The notes beneath the pieces were generated by a model. That model did not search any database, was not told the origin of the DNA, and saw nothing but the letters and a program-made list of their open reading frames with translations. Positions 1 through 10,389 of a stretch of 64,000 nucleotides of DNA are shown in pieces (positions within the stretch are counted from its first letter, which is position 1; each line of letters starts with the position of its first letter). The DNA is taken from NCBI GenBank assembly GCA_963575745.1, contig CAUYUJ010020727.1, positions 497,501-561,500 of the forward strand, given 5' to 3'. This DNA is from Prorocentrum cordatum. Lineage: Eukaryota; Sar; Dinophyceae; Prorocentrales; Prorocentraceae. A program made the translations under genes and the position numbers.

Positions 1-240
1 CAGCAACAGCAATAACAACACCAACAACACCAATAAACATCACCAGTAAACAACAGCAACAACAGCAGCAACAACAACACCAACAGCAACATCAGCAGCA
101 ACATAAACAACAACTACAACTACAACAAACGACAACAACGACGACAAGAGCAGCAACAACCACAGCTACAACTACAAGTACACATGCAACAACTACAACA
201 ACACCAGCAGCAACAACAACAGTAGCAATAACAACAACAT
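1..240. repeat. CAA/CAG trinucleotide repeat
   Basis: Imperfect CAA, CAG and ACA triplets run from the window edge to about 240. All frames stay open because of the repeat, so no protein is called. The array probably continues outside the window. Confidence 0.9.
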
Positions 241-1852
241 CGTTTCTCGGCCCACGAGAGGGTACCAAGACAATCCTGAGAAGCTTCCAACACGCCTCAA
301 GGTTTCCACAGGACCCCCAGGAGGCCTTGAGAGGCCCCCAAGAAACCCCAACTGACTTCAAAAGGCGCCCGAGAGGCCCCCGTCAGGCCACCAGAAGCCG
401 CCCCTTCCTCAGCGCCCACATCTTCAGGAGATCCCCACCGTCCTCCCGCCCTCCCCACCACCGTCTCGGAGCCCCCATGGGGGCTCCCCTTCTCCCTTCT
501 GTCACTCCCTCTTCCCTCTGGTGGTGGTGACGGACATGCTATGATTCGATCAGTTAGTATAAATCCAGCTGTGGTTCGCATAAGATAAAATATCATACTA
601 AAGCATACTAAAAGTTATTATGATGTTATATGTTAATACAAGTTAAGTTTTCATACGTTAAGTATGTTGCTATGTTTCCGGTGGAGTTAGTCAACTTGCT
701 AATTTTCTGGCGCGCACAAGCTACTGGGCAAGAAAGCTCCAAGAGGTCCCGGAGATGTCTCCAGGTCACCCAGAGATGGTGCTGCAGTACGGAGGGAGAC
801 TTTTCGGGACCCTCTTGGAGTTTTCTCGGGGCCCTCTTGGAGTTTTTGAGCGCTCCCAAACCGTCCTGGAGCCCCCCAAGAGAGCTTCAAGAAGGCCCCG
901 AAAGGTCTCTGGGCCACCCAGAAATGGTGCTGCAGCATCTCCGGCGGACCTGGACATTTTTCGGGACCCTCTTGGAGTTTTCTCGGGGCCCTCTTGGGGC
1001 CCCAGCAGGCCCCCAAGAGGCCCTCAACGGGCCTCCCAAGAAGGCTTAAGAAGCCCCCACAAATTTCAACATACATACCTCAAGAGGCGCCCAAGATACC
1101 TTTTTTCATGCTCCAAGAATACCCCAGCAGGCCCCAAGAGGCCACCAAAAGGGCTCCCAAGAGGCTCGGCGATCGTCTCAGACATGTACGAATTCGTACA
1201 CTGTTCGGATACATGGTGACCCCGGCGCCGCGTCTACTTGCGAAGGCTCACCGCATGCCCCCACTCCGTTTCACAAGAGTTCGGGTGGCCCCCTGGGTCC
1301 CCTCTTGGGGCCGTCCTGGGGGCTATCTGGGCCGCATTACGGGCCTCATGGGTCGTCTCGGTGCCATCTTGGGTCGTCTTGGAGCCCACTTCGGTGGCCT
1401 CTTAGGCCGTCTTGGGGCGGTGGCCTCTTGGGCCGTCTTGGAGCATTGGAACCCAGACCAAGCGAAAACGCTAAATTTCGCCAGAAAACCAAAAGAACAA
1501 CTATGGTTCTGGCCTCGTGCAGACCCCGAGGGGGTCCTCTTGGAGCCCCCCAGGGGCGTCGGCAGGGTCTCTCTGGCCGTCTTGAAGCTATTGTGAGCGT
1601 CTTGGAGCGCTCTGGGGCCGTCTCGGAGCAGCGCAATCGCACTCGAAGCTCACGCGAAGTCTTTGAATACCTCAGGCTGGAACCCTCCTGAAGGCCCTCC
1701 GAGCCTCAAGCCGAGCCCTGCAAGAGGAAGGAATGCACAAACAGCGGATACATGGTGACCCCCCCGCGTGGAAGCTAAACAAACATCTCTTTTGGGGCCT
1801 TCTTGGGTCTCTCTTAGGCCTTCTTAGGGTTCTTCTGAGAGGGTACGGAATT

Positions 1853-1854
<2 letters not shown>

Positions 1855-1885
<31 letters not shown>
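1855..1885. repeat. (TA)n microsatellite
   Basis: An uninterrupted AT dinucleotide run directly precedes the first copy of a tandemly duplicated hairpin unit. Confidence 0.95.
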
Positions 1886-1886
<1 letters not shown>

Positions 1887-2235
1887 CACAAGACGCTCTC
1901 CAAGAAGGAGGCGGTTTGTCTTAAATGTGTGTTGAATTGCTGGCCTTCCTGGAGGCTTACTAAAGGCCCTTAGAGGGCTCCCGCAGGGGCCCAAGAGGGC
2001 CCAGGAGGGCCCCAAGAAGGCCCCAAGATGGCTCCAAGGGGGCCGGATTTTTTTAACACCACTTTAACACAAAACGCTCTCCAATAAGGAGGCGGTTTGT
2101 GTTAAGTGTGCGTTGAGTTCTTGGCCCCCTCGGTAGCGTCTTAGGGGCCCTCAGAAGGCCCCCGCAGGGACCCAAGAGGCCCAAGAGGGCCACAAGAGGG
2201 CCCCAAGAAGGCTCCAAGAGGGCCCGAAATTTAGC
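1886..2235. repeat. Tandem duplication of a ~180-bp hairpin unit
   Basis: Two units start at about 1886 and 2066. Each opens with a stem-loop (1886-1922 and 2066-2103) whose arms read ACGCTCTCC and GGAGGCGGT around a 5-nt loop. The stem is extended in the second copy by AACACAAA/TTTGTGTT. Each unit then runs into GGCCC-AAGAGG sequence. Confidence 0.75.
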
Positions 2236-2699
2236 ACAGCACCAGCACCACGGGCAGCCCAGGCAGCACCAGCAGCATCAACGCCAGCAGTAGCAGCAAC
2301 ATATGTAGCAACAGCAACGAGAGAGGCAGCAACGGAAAGATGATCCCAAGATGGACCCAACAGGGGTCTTGGAAAGGATCACGAGATTACCCGTCGCCCC
2401 AAGATGCCCACCCCTGCTAAGCAATGGCCCCAATATGACCCCAGAGCAACCCTGCGGCCCCAAGAGAACACCGAGACGAACCCATTGTCTTCCGACTGAA
2501 ATAAGGCTACCGCGCGACCCCGATTTTACTCCCAGGTGGCCCCAGAACTACCCCATGAGTCCGAGACGACTTTGAGATTGCCCCAATATGACCCTTTTGA
2601 ACCCTAGTTGGTCCCAAGATTGTGTCAATATGACTCCAATGTGACTCCGATGCGTTTCTTCCTTCTCCCCTTGCTCTTGGCTTGGGCCGATAGGACGGA

Positions 2700-2795
2700 T
2701 GGGGGTGCTGGCCATCCACCCCCTCGTCGTCGACTTCTTCCTCCTCCCCCTCGTCCTCGTCGCCCTCGTCGTCGTCGTCGTCGCTGTCCGCCTGG
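2700..2795. repeat. CGT/CTC trinucleotide repeat
   Basis: CGTCGT and CTCCTC triplets form a short imperfect array. Stretches on either side (2240-2700) hold no recognisable gene. Confidence 0.75.
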
Positions 2796-2864
2796 CCCCG
2801 TTGGCCCCATACATAGCAGGAAACCGAATCCCGAACACTAGCCGAATTCATCCATTCCCTGATT

Positions 2865-3035
2865 TGTATGTATGTATGCATGTATGTATGTACTTATGCA
2901 GGTGTGTATGTATGCATGTGCATGTCTGTATATTTGTTTGATTGTATGTATGGATATATGGATATATGTCTGTATACTTGTATTTATGTATGCATGCACG
3001 TATGAATGTATGTATGTGTGCGTGCACGGAACGGT
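2865..3035. repeat. TATG tetranucleotide repeat
   Basis: Imperfect TATG/CATG tetramers. The reverse frame gives an artefactual Tyr-Ile-His repeat peptide. Confidence 0.9.
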
Positions 3036-3107
3036 GAGTATATGTCTCCCGTTACCATAATGTACGCTCGCGCCTTCTTTCTCTCTTGATGGGCCCCTTT
3101 GGCTTGA

Positions 3108-3540
3108 GTGATCTCGTGCCTGCAGACTGGCCCGATCGCGCTGCTGCCAGTGTTGGGTATCCTCGCCGCCGAGTCGGGCCAGCTGGCGCGGATCGTGCTG
3201 GCGGACTGGTGGTCCCCTGAGCCCGAGACGGCTGCGGGCGGCCACGAGCAGGAGGTGTGCCCCTCCTGCCCGGAGGTGCCAGGAGGTGCGGTGCCTGGAG
3301 GTGGTCTGCCTGCCGTGCGCCGCGCCGCCGGCCTGCCCGGTGGCGGCGGACCCGTGGCCGCACGCGGGGGCCAGCGCCAGCGCAGCGCTCGCCGTGCAGG
3401 CGGTCGTGGGGTTTTTGAAGAGCTGCGCCTGCCGATCGCGGGCCGTTGCGGGTCACTTGTCTTCAGCTACAGTACTGGGGCCAGCTCGCGCGAGAACGGA
3501 CGGCAGTGACAGCGGGCTTCGTGCGAGGAGGCGTCGCTAG
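3108..3540 (+). pseudogene. Decayed copy of Cys-rich small ORF of the Ngaro-like element
   Basis: A first frame from about 3108 reads IALLPVLGILAAESGQLARI and then a Cys-Pro stretch with CPSCPEV. A shift near 3285 leads into a frame with CLPCAAPPACP, a DPW tripeptide, an Ala-rich hydrophobic stretch and a terminal CACRSR. The intact small ORF at 24006-24425 has the same order: hydrophobic N-terminus, CPPCPELE-type Cys-Pro stretch, DPW, Ala/Val hydrophobic stretch and CQRRSR. I infer a diverged, frameshifted relative. No Gag, RT or other element part follows, so it is an isolated fragment. The function of the family is unknown. Confidence 0.5.
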
Positions 3541-4110
3541 CTACAGTGCGAGAAGCAGCCAAGCGTCATCAGCCACAGTGCGAGAAACAGCCATCACTGG
3601 AGGCCTTCGATGAGTAGGTTGTTCTCGCCGATGCCATGGACGTCTTCCGTCAACATTGTGTCAGCCAGGCTGAACGTTTGAATCGCGAGGCCACTGTATC
3701 TTTCGAGCTGCTACTTCGCCATGGCTTTGCTCGTCACCAGATTCATTGTGAGAGCCTTGCCTTGCGCACCATGTTACACAGCATTTTTCCAGACCTTCGT
3801 TGACCAAGTCTTCACGCTCGGATTCGTGAACCTCGCGCATCTGGGCGGCACCTGGACGATCACAGTCGCGCGGCGCGACCCTGAGGCCAGAAGTCCAGGA
3901 TAGTTCGGCAGGCGGCAGCGCCTGCGCGAAACCGACGAGGTGTGGGGGGAGGCCGCCTAGCTGGACAGTGCGAGTGCTGGCTCTGCTGGGCTCGGCTCAT
4001 TTCGCGTCGGGCCCCTGCGGGGCTCCGGCGGTGGGGCCCCTCGGTTCCTCGTCGCCTCGCACTGTTTCCCACCTTGGGGGTGGCAGCAACGTTCGATTGC
4101 CATCAGGTCT
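3541..4110. other. No gene recognised
   Basis: Single-copy-looking DNA. ACAGTGCGAGA occurs at about 3544 and 3579 in short repeated contexts, and a partial variant lies near 3964. No domain or long ORF with a plausible protein was seen. Confidence 0.5.
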
Positions 4111-4111
4111 C

Positions 4112-4413
4112 TCTCGAGACTCGAAAGAGAGGGAGAGAGACAGAGAAAGAGAGAGAGAGAGAGAGCGAGAGACAGAGAGAGAGAGAGAGAAAGAGACATA
4201 TAACGATATATACATATAGAGAGGAGGAGGAGGCGGAGGAGGAGGAGGAGGCGGAGGACGAGGAGGAGCAGGAGGATGATGATGATGAGGAGGATGAGGA
4301 GGAGGAGGAGGAGGACGAGGCATACGAGGAGGAGGAGGAGGACGACGAGGAGGAGAAGGAGGACGAGGAGGAGGAGGCGCAGGAGGCGGAGGAGGAGGAG
4401 GAGGACAATGGGA

Positions 4414-4446
<33 letters not shown>

Positions 4447-4500
4447 GGAGGAGGAGGAGGAGAAGAAGGAACAGGAGGGGCGAGAGGGAGGAGGAAGAGG
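4112..4500. repeat. GA and GGA purine tract
   Basis: (GA)n at about 4112-4200 is followed by (GGA/GAC)n at about 4214-4500. Poly-Glu and poly-Arg reading frames here are products of the repeat. The tract is complementary to the TCC tract at 4632-4872. Confidence 0.9.
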
Positions 4501-4631
4501 AGGAGCCGAGGCGCAGCAGCCGCAGCAGCCCGTGGGCACATACCAGACCGTGCCGCTTAGCCTGCCGCCTGCGGCCGCGGGGCAGCCAGGCTGGGCTGGC
4601 AATGCTGGCAGCGCAGGCTGGGCAGCCGCCC

Positions 4632-4872
4632 GCTCCTTCTCCCCTCCTCGTCGTCCGCCTCCCCCTCCTCCTTCTCCTCCGCCTCCTCCCTCCTCCTCCT
4701 CCTCCTCCTCCTCCCTCCTCCTCCTCCTCCTCCTCTCTCCTCCTCCTCGTTTTCTTCCTCCTCCTCCTCCTCTTCCTCCTCCCCTTCCTCCCTTCCCTTT
4801 CCCCGTCCCCTTCCTCTCCCCCTCCTCCCCTCCCCTTCCTTTTCCGTCCCTCCCCCCCTCCCCCCTTTCCTC
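4632..4872. repeat. TCC pyrimidine tract, left flank of inverted-repeat element 1
   Basis: (TCC)n and related pyrimidine sequence ending exactly at the left inverted repeat at 4873. The right end of the same element at 14380 also opens into TCC on the same strand. This fits insertion into one TCC microsatellite. Confidence 0.85.
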
Positions 4873-4904
4873 CTCGAGAACGGGGGATTGTGGAGTCGCA
4901 GGGA
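4873..4904 (+). repeat. Left terminal inverted repeat, copy 1
   Basis: CTCGAGAACGGGGGATTGTG followed by GAGTC. It is inverted relative to the sequence at 14349-14380 and matches the left end at 36025 almost exactly for the first 25 bases. Confidence 0.8.
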
Positions 4905-5030
4905 TTCAAAAGCGCGCGCGCGAGGCTTTCGCGCTGAGTTCGCGACTGCTTCTGTGCAAAATCTGCTCTGTGTCGTCCTCTTCCGCCTCCTCCTTCTCCT
5001 CCTCCCTCTCCTCCTCCTCCTCCTCCCTCT

Positions 5031-5110
5031 CTGTTTTTTTTTTTGTTTGTTTTCCTGGTGCCCCCCCCCCTTTTTTGTTTGGTGGGGGGGGGGGTCGGCG
5101 GCGAAAAAAA
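5031..5110. repeat. T-run/C-run versus G-run/A-run hairpin region, copy 1
   Basis: Runs of T and C are followed by runs of G and A, allowing an imperfect hairpin. The equivalent position in copy 2 (36221-36300) is a near-perfect palindrome. Confidence 0.6.
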
Positions 5111-5142
5111 GGAATGCGACGTGGCCACATCTGCCCTCCCGA

Positions 5143-5308
5143 CTAGAAGGATTCTTATTGAACGCCCCCACAAGAAGGATTCAAAGTGAAATCCTCGACA
5201 GAAGGGTTCCTATCAAAACCCCCTTCACTGAATGATTCCTATGGAAATCCTCCACATGTGGATTCCTACTGAAACCCTCCACTGAATGATTACTATTGAA
5301 ATCCTCGA
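5143..5308. repeat. Six ~28-bp subterminal repeats, copy 1
   Basis: Units of the type AGAAGGATTCCTATTGAA followed by CCTCCAC or similar recur about every 28 bp, six times. The same six-unit block lies at 36336-36494 in copy 2, with the same variants in the same order. Confidence 0.75.
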
Positions 5309-6058
5309 ATGGCAATGGCAATGACACTGGCAATGTCAATGGCGATGGCAATGGTAATGGTAATAGTAATAACAATGGTAATGGTAATGGTACTGGTAAT
5401 GGTAATGGTAACGGTAACGGTAATGATAGTGGTAACGGGGTAGCGATTGGCAATGACAATGGCAATGGCAACGGTAATGGTAATGGTAATGGCAATGGCA
5501 ATGGCAATGGCAATGGGAATGGCAATGACAATGGCAATGGTAGTGGCAATGGTAATGGCCATGGCAATGGTAATGGTAATGGTAATGGTAATGGGCATGG
5601 GAGTGGGAATGGGAATGGGAACGGGATCGGGAATGGAAATGATATTGGTAGTGGTAATGGTAGTGGCACTGGTCATGGTGATGGTACTGGTAACGGTAAT
5701 GGTAATGGCAATGGGTGATGGGAATGGGAATGGGAATGGGAATGATAATGGGAATTGTAATGGTAATGGCAGCGGTAATGGGAATGGTCATGGTAATGGT
5801 AATGGTAATGACAATGGTAATGGTAATGGTAATGGTAATGGCAATGGTAATGGTAGTGGCTAATGGCAATGGCAATGGTAATGGTAATGGTAATGACTTG
5901 TTAATTGTAATGGTAATGGTAATGGTAATGGTAAAGGTACCAGTAATGGTAATGGTAATGGTAATGGTAATGGTAATGGTAATGGTAATGGTAATGGTAA
6001 TGGTAATGGTAATGGTAATGGTAATGGTAATGGCAATGGCAATGGTAATGGTAATGGC
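5309..6058. repeat. Hexamer satellite (GGTAAT/GGCAAT/GGGAAT), left part
   Basis: Tandem hexamers GGTAAT with GGCAAT and GGGAAT variants. A conserved interruption, GGTAACGGGGTAGCGATTGG, lies at 5431-5450. The Gly-Asn, Val-Met, Pro-Leu, His-Tyr and Ile-Thr peptides from its frames are artefacts. Confidence 0.95.
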
Positions 6059-6068
6059 TTGGCTCAAG
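6059..6068 (+). other. Relic of the dinoflagellate spliced-leader 3' end
   Basis: TTGGCTCAAG equals the last ten bases of the known dinoflagellate trans-spliced leader. It lies exactly at the junction between the hexamer array and the LINE leader, 86 nt upstream of the ORF1 ATG. Inference: the inserted copy was made from a trans-spliced mRNA, as described for retroposed dinoflagellate genes. A ten-base match alone could arise by chance, but the position is precise. Confidence 0.6.
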
Positions 6069-6153
6069 CGCATCCGCTTACTCTACACGCAAGCCTCTCC
6101 GATCATTAATCCATCTCGTTTCCATTCTTGCTTCGTTGTTCGAAATCACAGCG

Positions 6154-7269
6154 ATGGCTTCATCAAGTGCTGGTGGTACCACACGTGTGCCAGGTACTCC
6201 TGTGAAGCACTTGTTCAAGGAGGGCGTTGCAGCATCACCTTCTTCTTTTCAGTCGCCGCCGGCAACTCAAGGTAAACAGAAGGCGGCACGTCATCAGAGC
6301 CCGCTGAACAGCATGGGCGACGATGAGGACAACCGCACAGGGCGCCAACGTCAATTCGAAGATACTCTCGCGTCTGCGGCTGGTACTGGACAGAAGACGC
6401 ATCAAGGTAAAGGTGGGCTGGGTGCGACATTGTCCGGGGACGTCAGCATGGCCGCCATCGAAAGCATGTTCGAGAGGCACCTTACGTCCCACCTAGACCC
6501 CATCCACAAGGACATCGAGGCCATCAAGAAGCACGGCGTTTCCAAGGAGGAATTGCGTATGTCCCTGGACCCCATCAAAGACGACATGAAACAGCTAAGC
6601 GAAATAATCGAATTTCTTGAGGGTGCTGGGTCCCGATCGCCATCAGCAACCTCCGCAGCAGCAGCGAGCATCGCATCGCACATCGAGCAAAAACTGTCGG
6701 ACCTCGAGAAGCAGTTTGCCGACCTGACTTCATCCAGGGACCGGGAGTGCAATGCAGTAGTCGGAGGTTTAAGTGATTTCGGGAGCCTGGAGGCGGCCGC
6801 GACGTTCCTGAAGGAGCATTTCGAGCGCATCAAAACACCAGCGTACATCGACATGTTCACGAAAGGCGACTTTAACAATATCATTTCCCTCAAGTTCGGA
6901 AGCATGGATAGCCGGGACAAGTTCGTGAACAGTTTGGGAAAAGCGCAGATCAAGCATCACGGCAATACCATTTGGACTCGAGCAGATGCCCCCATCGAAA
7001 AGCGTGTTCCCGAGAGCTGCCTATTCGGATTACGGAAATGTTGTATGGATTGGGGCTACACCAAGGGGGAGGTTAAGGTGGATACGAAAGATGTCAAACT
7101 CTCGATCGCCCAAGAACCGGTAGTACGTGCTCAAGTTGCGGGACAACGTCTGCAAATTCATCGGCACGGAGCTTGGGCTACATGGGAGTATCTGACCGAC
7201 AGCCCAGATGTTAAACACTTAACAGATCGGGCGAACGAGGCATTGACAAGATCTTCGACATTAGGGTAA
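6154..7269 (+). CDS. LINE copy 1 ORF1 protein (nucleic-acid-binding type)
   Basis: An intact 371-residue ORF starting at ATG (MASSSAGGTTRV). The first ~90 residues are low-complexity and basic/polar. Charged, helix-prone stretches follow (about 105-160, SHLDPIHKDIEAIKKHGVSK; about 175-195, IEQKLSDLEKQFADLTSS), which suggest a coiled coil. The C-terminal part (about 200-330) has alternating charged and hydrophobic blocks, consistent with the RNA-binding region of LINE ORF1 proteins, though no diagnostic motif is visible. It sits 70 nt upstream of ORF2 on the same strand, the usual LINE order. Residue-level homology was not tested. This is the only intact protein of this LINE copy. Confidence 0.7.
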   Translation: MASSSAGGTTRVPGTPVKHLFKEGVAASPSSFQSPPATQGKQKAARHQSPLNSMGDDEDNRTGRQRQFEDTLASAAGTGQKTHQGKGGLGATLSGDVSMAAIESMFERHLTSHLDPIHKDIEAIKKHGVSKEELRMSLDPIKDDMKQLSEIIEFLEGAGSRSPSATSAAAASIASHIEQKLSDLEKQFADLTSSRDRECNAVVGGLSDFGSLEAAATFLKEHFERIKTPAYIDMFTKGDFNNIISLKFGSMDSRDKFVNSLGKAQIKHHGNTIWTRADAPIEKRVPESCLFGLRKCCMDWGYTKGEVKVDTKDVKLSIAQEPVVRAQVAGQRLQIHRHGAWATWEYLTDSPDVKHLTDRANEALTRSSTLG

Positions 7270-7339
7270 GAAGGGAGGAGGTGGCGCGGTCAGCCACTAG
7301 GAAACGCGACGGTGCGTCGGCAGTCCAAGTACGCCTTCA

Positions 7340-10194
7340 TTGGGAACATGGGTAACATTCCCATGCTGGCCCATCACATGCGGAAGGATTGCGTCCTGGA
7401 GTGTCGAAGGCATATCCAAGAGCAGCCCACGCAAGGTGTACGATATTATTAAGCATATGCGCGATTTGGATATCGCAGTCATGTGTCTTCAAGAGACACA
7501 TTGCTCCGGATCCGAAGTGCACGACTTCGAAGGCCATTTAATTATTTTATTTGGAGCTGAAGGGGGCCACCGGGAATACGCGGGAGTGGGATTTATTGTC
7601 GCACCATGGGCCCGGCAAGCATTGAAGGGTTATGTGCAATGCAACAACCGAGTGGCTAGTCTACGGTTGCGGGTTACAGGAGGTATCTTAACTTCGGTCA
7701 CGGTGCATGCTCGGACGAACTTGTACGACTACGATCTGCGGCACGATTTGTTCGCCGAGTTGTTGAAGATTTACGCGATATGCCGCTCTCACGGTCCAAC
7801 AATACTCATAGGTGATTTTAACGCACGTCTTCTGGAACGATTTCCCGGGGAGGAGGATGCGATGGGACATCGCGTGGTCCGAGATAGTTCCAGTCATTGG
7901 GAACCGACGTCAAACAGGGAGTTGCTAGTTGAACTATGCACCGCGGCAGATGCTTGCATTGCCAACTCGTTCTTCGACGTCCCACTGGAATCAAAAGTAA
8001 CATATTATGAGATTGGGACGCGCCCAATGGATATCATTCGGCCCGGGAAGTTCGAGCAGCTCGACCACGTCGTCGTAGACCAGAAGTGGTTTTCAAATAT
8101 ACGGAACATCTGGGCCGACCGCGCCAGGGCCCTCCAGTCGCAAAATTTGTGCATGCGTCGTCGACCTGGACATTTGCATCCCGATGATCGCCCGCCCTCC
8201 GCGGCCACCAAGATACGAGTGGAAGTCTCTGCAAGACGCGGAAGTAGCAAAACAAAACTGCACTAACAGCTTCATTTCCAAAGCAAGGAGAAAACACTTT
8301 GGAAGTACAATCAAGAGAAAGCGTCGAACGTTGCCGCATGCATGTTGGAAGCTGGCGCAGAGCACGTCCCAGTATTACTAGCCAGGCCTCTCAGACCATG
8401 TATGTATTCATCTACGTTGTCTCTGATAGACCAGAGAAATGCTGCAATAACAAGTGGGGGCAGCACCAAGCATCTCGAGAATCAGATCCGCTCGTCTGCG
8501 CGTGCCGACAAACAACAGTGGCTGAACAATGCAATTGAAGATGGCGGTTGGCAGGCGATTCGGTCCTTGCGGAAAAGCCGGGTTCCACAGCGCGGACGCT
8601 TACGAAATCTTGCAGGTGATTCGGTAACGTCTGAGTCAAGGGCCGAAGCAATGGCGGAGTATCTGGAGAATGTGCAATGGAAGCTACATGAGGGCAACGA
8701 AGTACTACCACAAATAAGGCAAAATGGTGGTTGGTTGGACATCAACACAGGGAGCATTAGCATTGGAGAGGTGCGCAGGGCAGTGAAAATATTGCGGGCC
8801 CAGAAAGCTGCCGGCAACGATGGCGCGCCCCCCGATGCATGGCAAGTCCTTTTGGTCGAGCGACGACGCTTTGGATATTATCTGGGATCTTTGCGACGAG
8901 TGTTGGAGGCAGAAACAGATGCCAGAAGAATGGCGGGAACCATCTATTGTTACTATTTTCAAAAAAGGAGATGCATCGCAACCCGGAAACTACAGACCGA
9001 TATCTGTTCTCGCAGTTGGATACAAGATACTGGCGAGCATACTTCTACATAGGTTCAAGTGTGGAGGAGTGGAAGGGCGATTGCGAGAATCGCAATGCGG
9101 ATTTCGACCTGGCGGCGGCACTACTGATGCACTATTTTTAGTACGCCGTCTCATTGACGCCACGCTGGAAGGCAAGAACCGGAAGCTGTCGATCTTGTTA
9201 TTGGATTGGAGCAAAGCCTTCGACCGTATCAAACCAGACGGTCTTGTTCATGCTCTTCGAGAATTTGGAGTCCCTCCAGATATGTTGGACATGGTGAAAG
9301 CCATATACACAACACTGACATTCGTTGTGAAAGATTGGTCAAGTACATCTTCGCAACGTGGTCAACGAGCCGGCATCGCCCGGGGCTGCCCTCTTTCGCC
9401 GCACTTGTTCATAATCTTCATGTCGGCCATTTTGGAAGCAGTGGATAACGAATTACGACGACATGCGAATCCAACGGACAAGAAAGATTACCTCGTCACA
9501 TACGACATCTTGTACGCCGACGACACGATGCTGCTAGCAGAGAACCCGGGTGCTCTTCAAACGCATTTCAACATGGTAGCGGCGATCGGCAAGGCATTTG
9601 GGTTGGAGCTCAACGAAGGAAAAACGATTCTATTGAATATCAATTCAGAGGCCGAGATTTGCGGGCCGGGTGGGGGGGTTATCCAAGCAAAAGACAATGC
9701 CGACAGCAGAAAATCCGAATATTGGAGGCCTGTATATTCTCAAAGTTGTTGTGTGGACTAGAGACGTGTTGCTATCGCGAGATCTTGATCGTCTGAACAG
9801 TTTCCAAGCAAGATGCCTCCAGAGAATCTTCAAGATGCCTGCAGCATGTATTTCGCGCGTTAGCAAAGCAGAGGTGATGCACGTAGCTGTCGCGCAACGC
9901 CTGTCCACGATGCTGTTGCAGCGGCAGCTGACCTACTACTGCAAGCTCGCGAGGGCCCCCCCGGACACGCCCCCAAGACATATGATATTTTAGGATAGGC
10001 AGTTGCACGGCCTTGTACCCCGGAAGTGGAACGTACATCGCAGAGGAGGACGCCCCCGACTACAGCGGGGATCTTATATGCATGCACGAGCCCTGAGCGC
10101 AGCGAACGATAGCCCCGACGCCCTGCAGTTGTTGCTTCGGTCATCTGCTTCGGAGTGGGAAGCAGCAGTCGCGCAGTTCTGCCAATCAATGTGA
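7340..10194 (+). pseudogene. LINE copy 1 ORF2: AP endonuclease + reverse transcriptase, frameshifted
   Basis: The endonuclease part (7340 to about 8140) shows SWSVEGI, CLQETHC, IGDFNA and LDHVVVD, the core motifs of the exonuclease-endonuclease-phosphatase fold. The reverse transcriptase follows: GNDGAPPDAW, NYRPISVLA, motif A LLLDWSKAFD, motif B GIARGCPLSP and motif C YADD (9513-9524). The C-terminal part reads LDRLNSFQARCLQRIF and later RRGGRPRLQ. Reading frame changes occur near 8140, 8290-8340 and 8845-8865. Between about 9665 and 9780 the thumb region looks deleted and the frame changes again, and a TAG stop lies at 9991-9993. Without these the protein would be a full EN-RT polyprotein. 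The lesions are either true decay or indel errors in the assembly. Confidence 0.88.
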
Positions 10195-10389
10195 TGCCAC
10201 TTCTGCCTCCCCCCTCCCCTCCCCCTCCCGTCTCCCTCCCCTCCCCTCCCTCCTCTCCTCTTGCACGTTGTCCCGAATATGTAATGTCTCCCGCCGCCTT
10301 GCGCTGACATATTTTCCCATGGCCTTCGTCTCAGATTGACTTGTTTTGCCGATGCGCCGTCTAGGCGCGGCTTCTTGCGTGCGCGCGTG
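10195..10389 (+). other. LINE copy 1 3' UTR with CT tract and terminal hairpin
   Basis: A CT-rich stretch (about 10205-10262) is followed by about 90 nt of unique sequence. A hairpin, GCGCC-GTCTA-GGCGC, lies at 10354-10368, 21 nt before the satellite resumes. LINE reverse transcriptases often recognise a 3' stem-loop; that role is inferred here. Confidence 0.55.

Larger units (their letters stand above)
290..2235. repeat. Degenerate GGCCCCAAGAG tract
   Basis: Short units of the type GGCCCCAAGAG recur on the + strand at about 300-420, 720-1060, 1130-1170 and 1960-2230. At about 1290-1450 and 1780-1830 the same unit is read in the opposite orientation (CTTGGGGCC). It is the same family as the large array at 17590-23830. 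Between about 535 and 700 it is interrupted by an AT-rich island with no recognisable gene. Confidence 0.75.
6059..10389 (+). mobile_element. LINE (non-LTR retrotransposon) copy 1 inserted in the hexamer satellite
   Basis: The non-satellite insert begins with TTGGCTCAAG and ends at GCGCGCGTG before TAATGG repeats resume. It holds a 5' leader of about 85 nt, ORF1, ORF2 with endonuclease and reverse transcriptase, and a 3' UTR with a CT-rich tract and a hairpin. Hexamer satellite on both sides shows that it inserted into the array. A target-site duplication cannot be defined in a periodic target. Confidence 0.85.
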
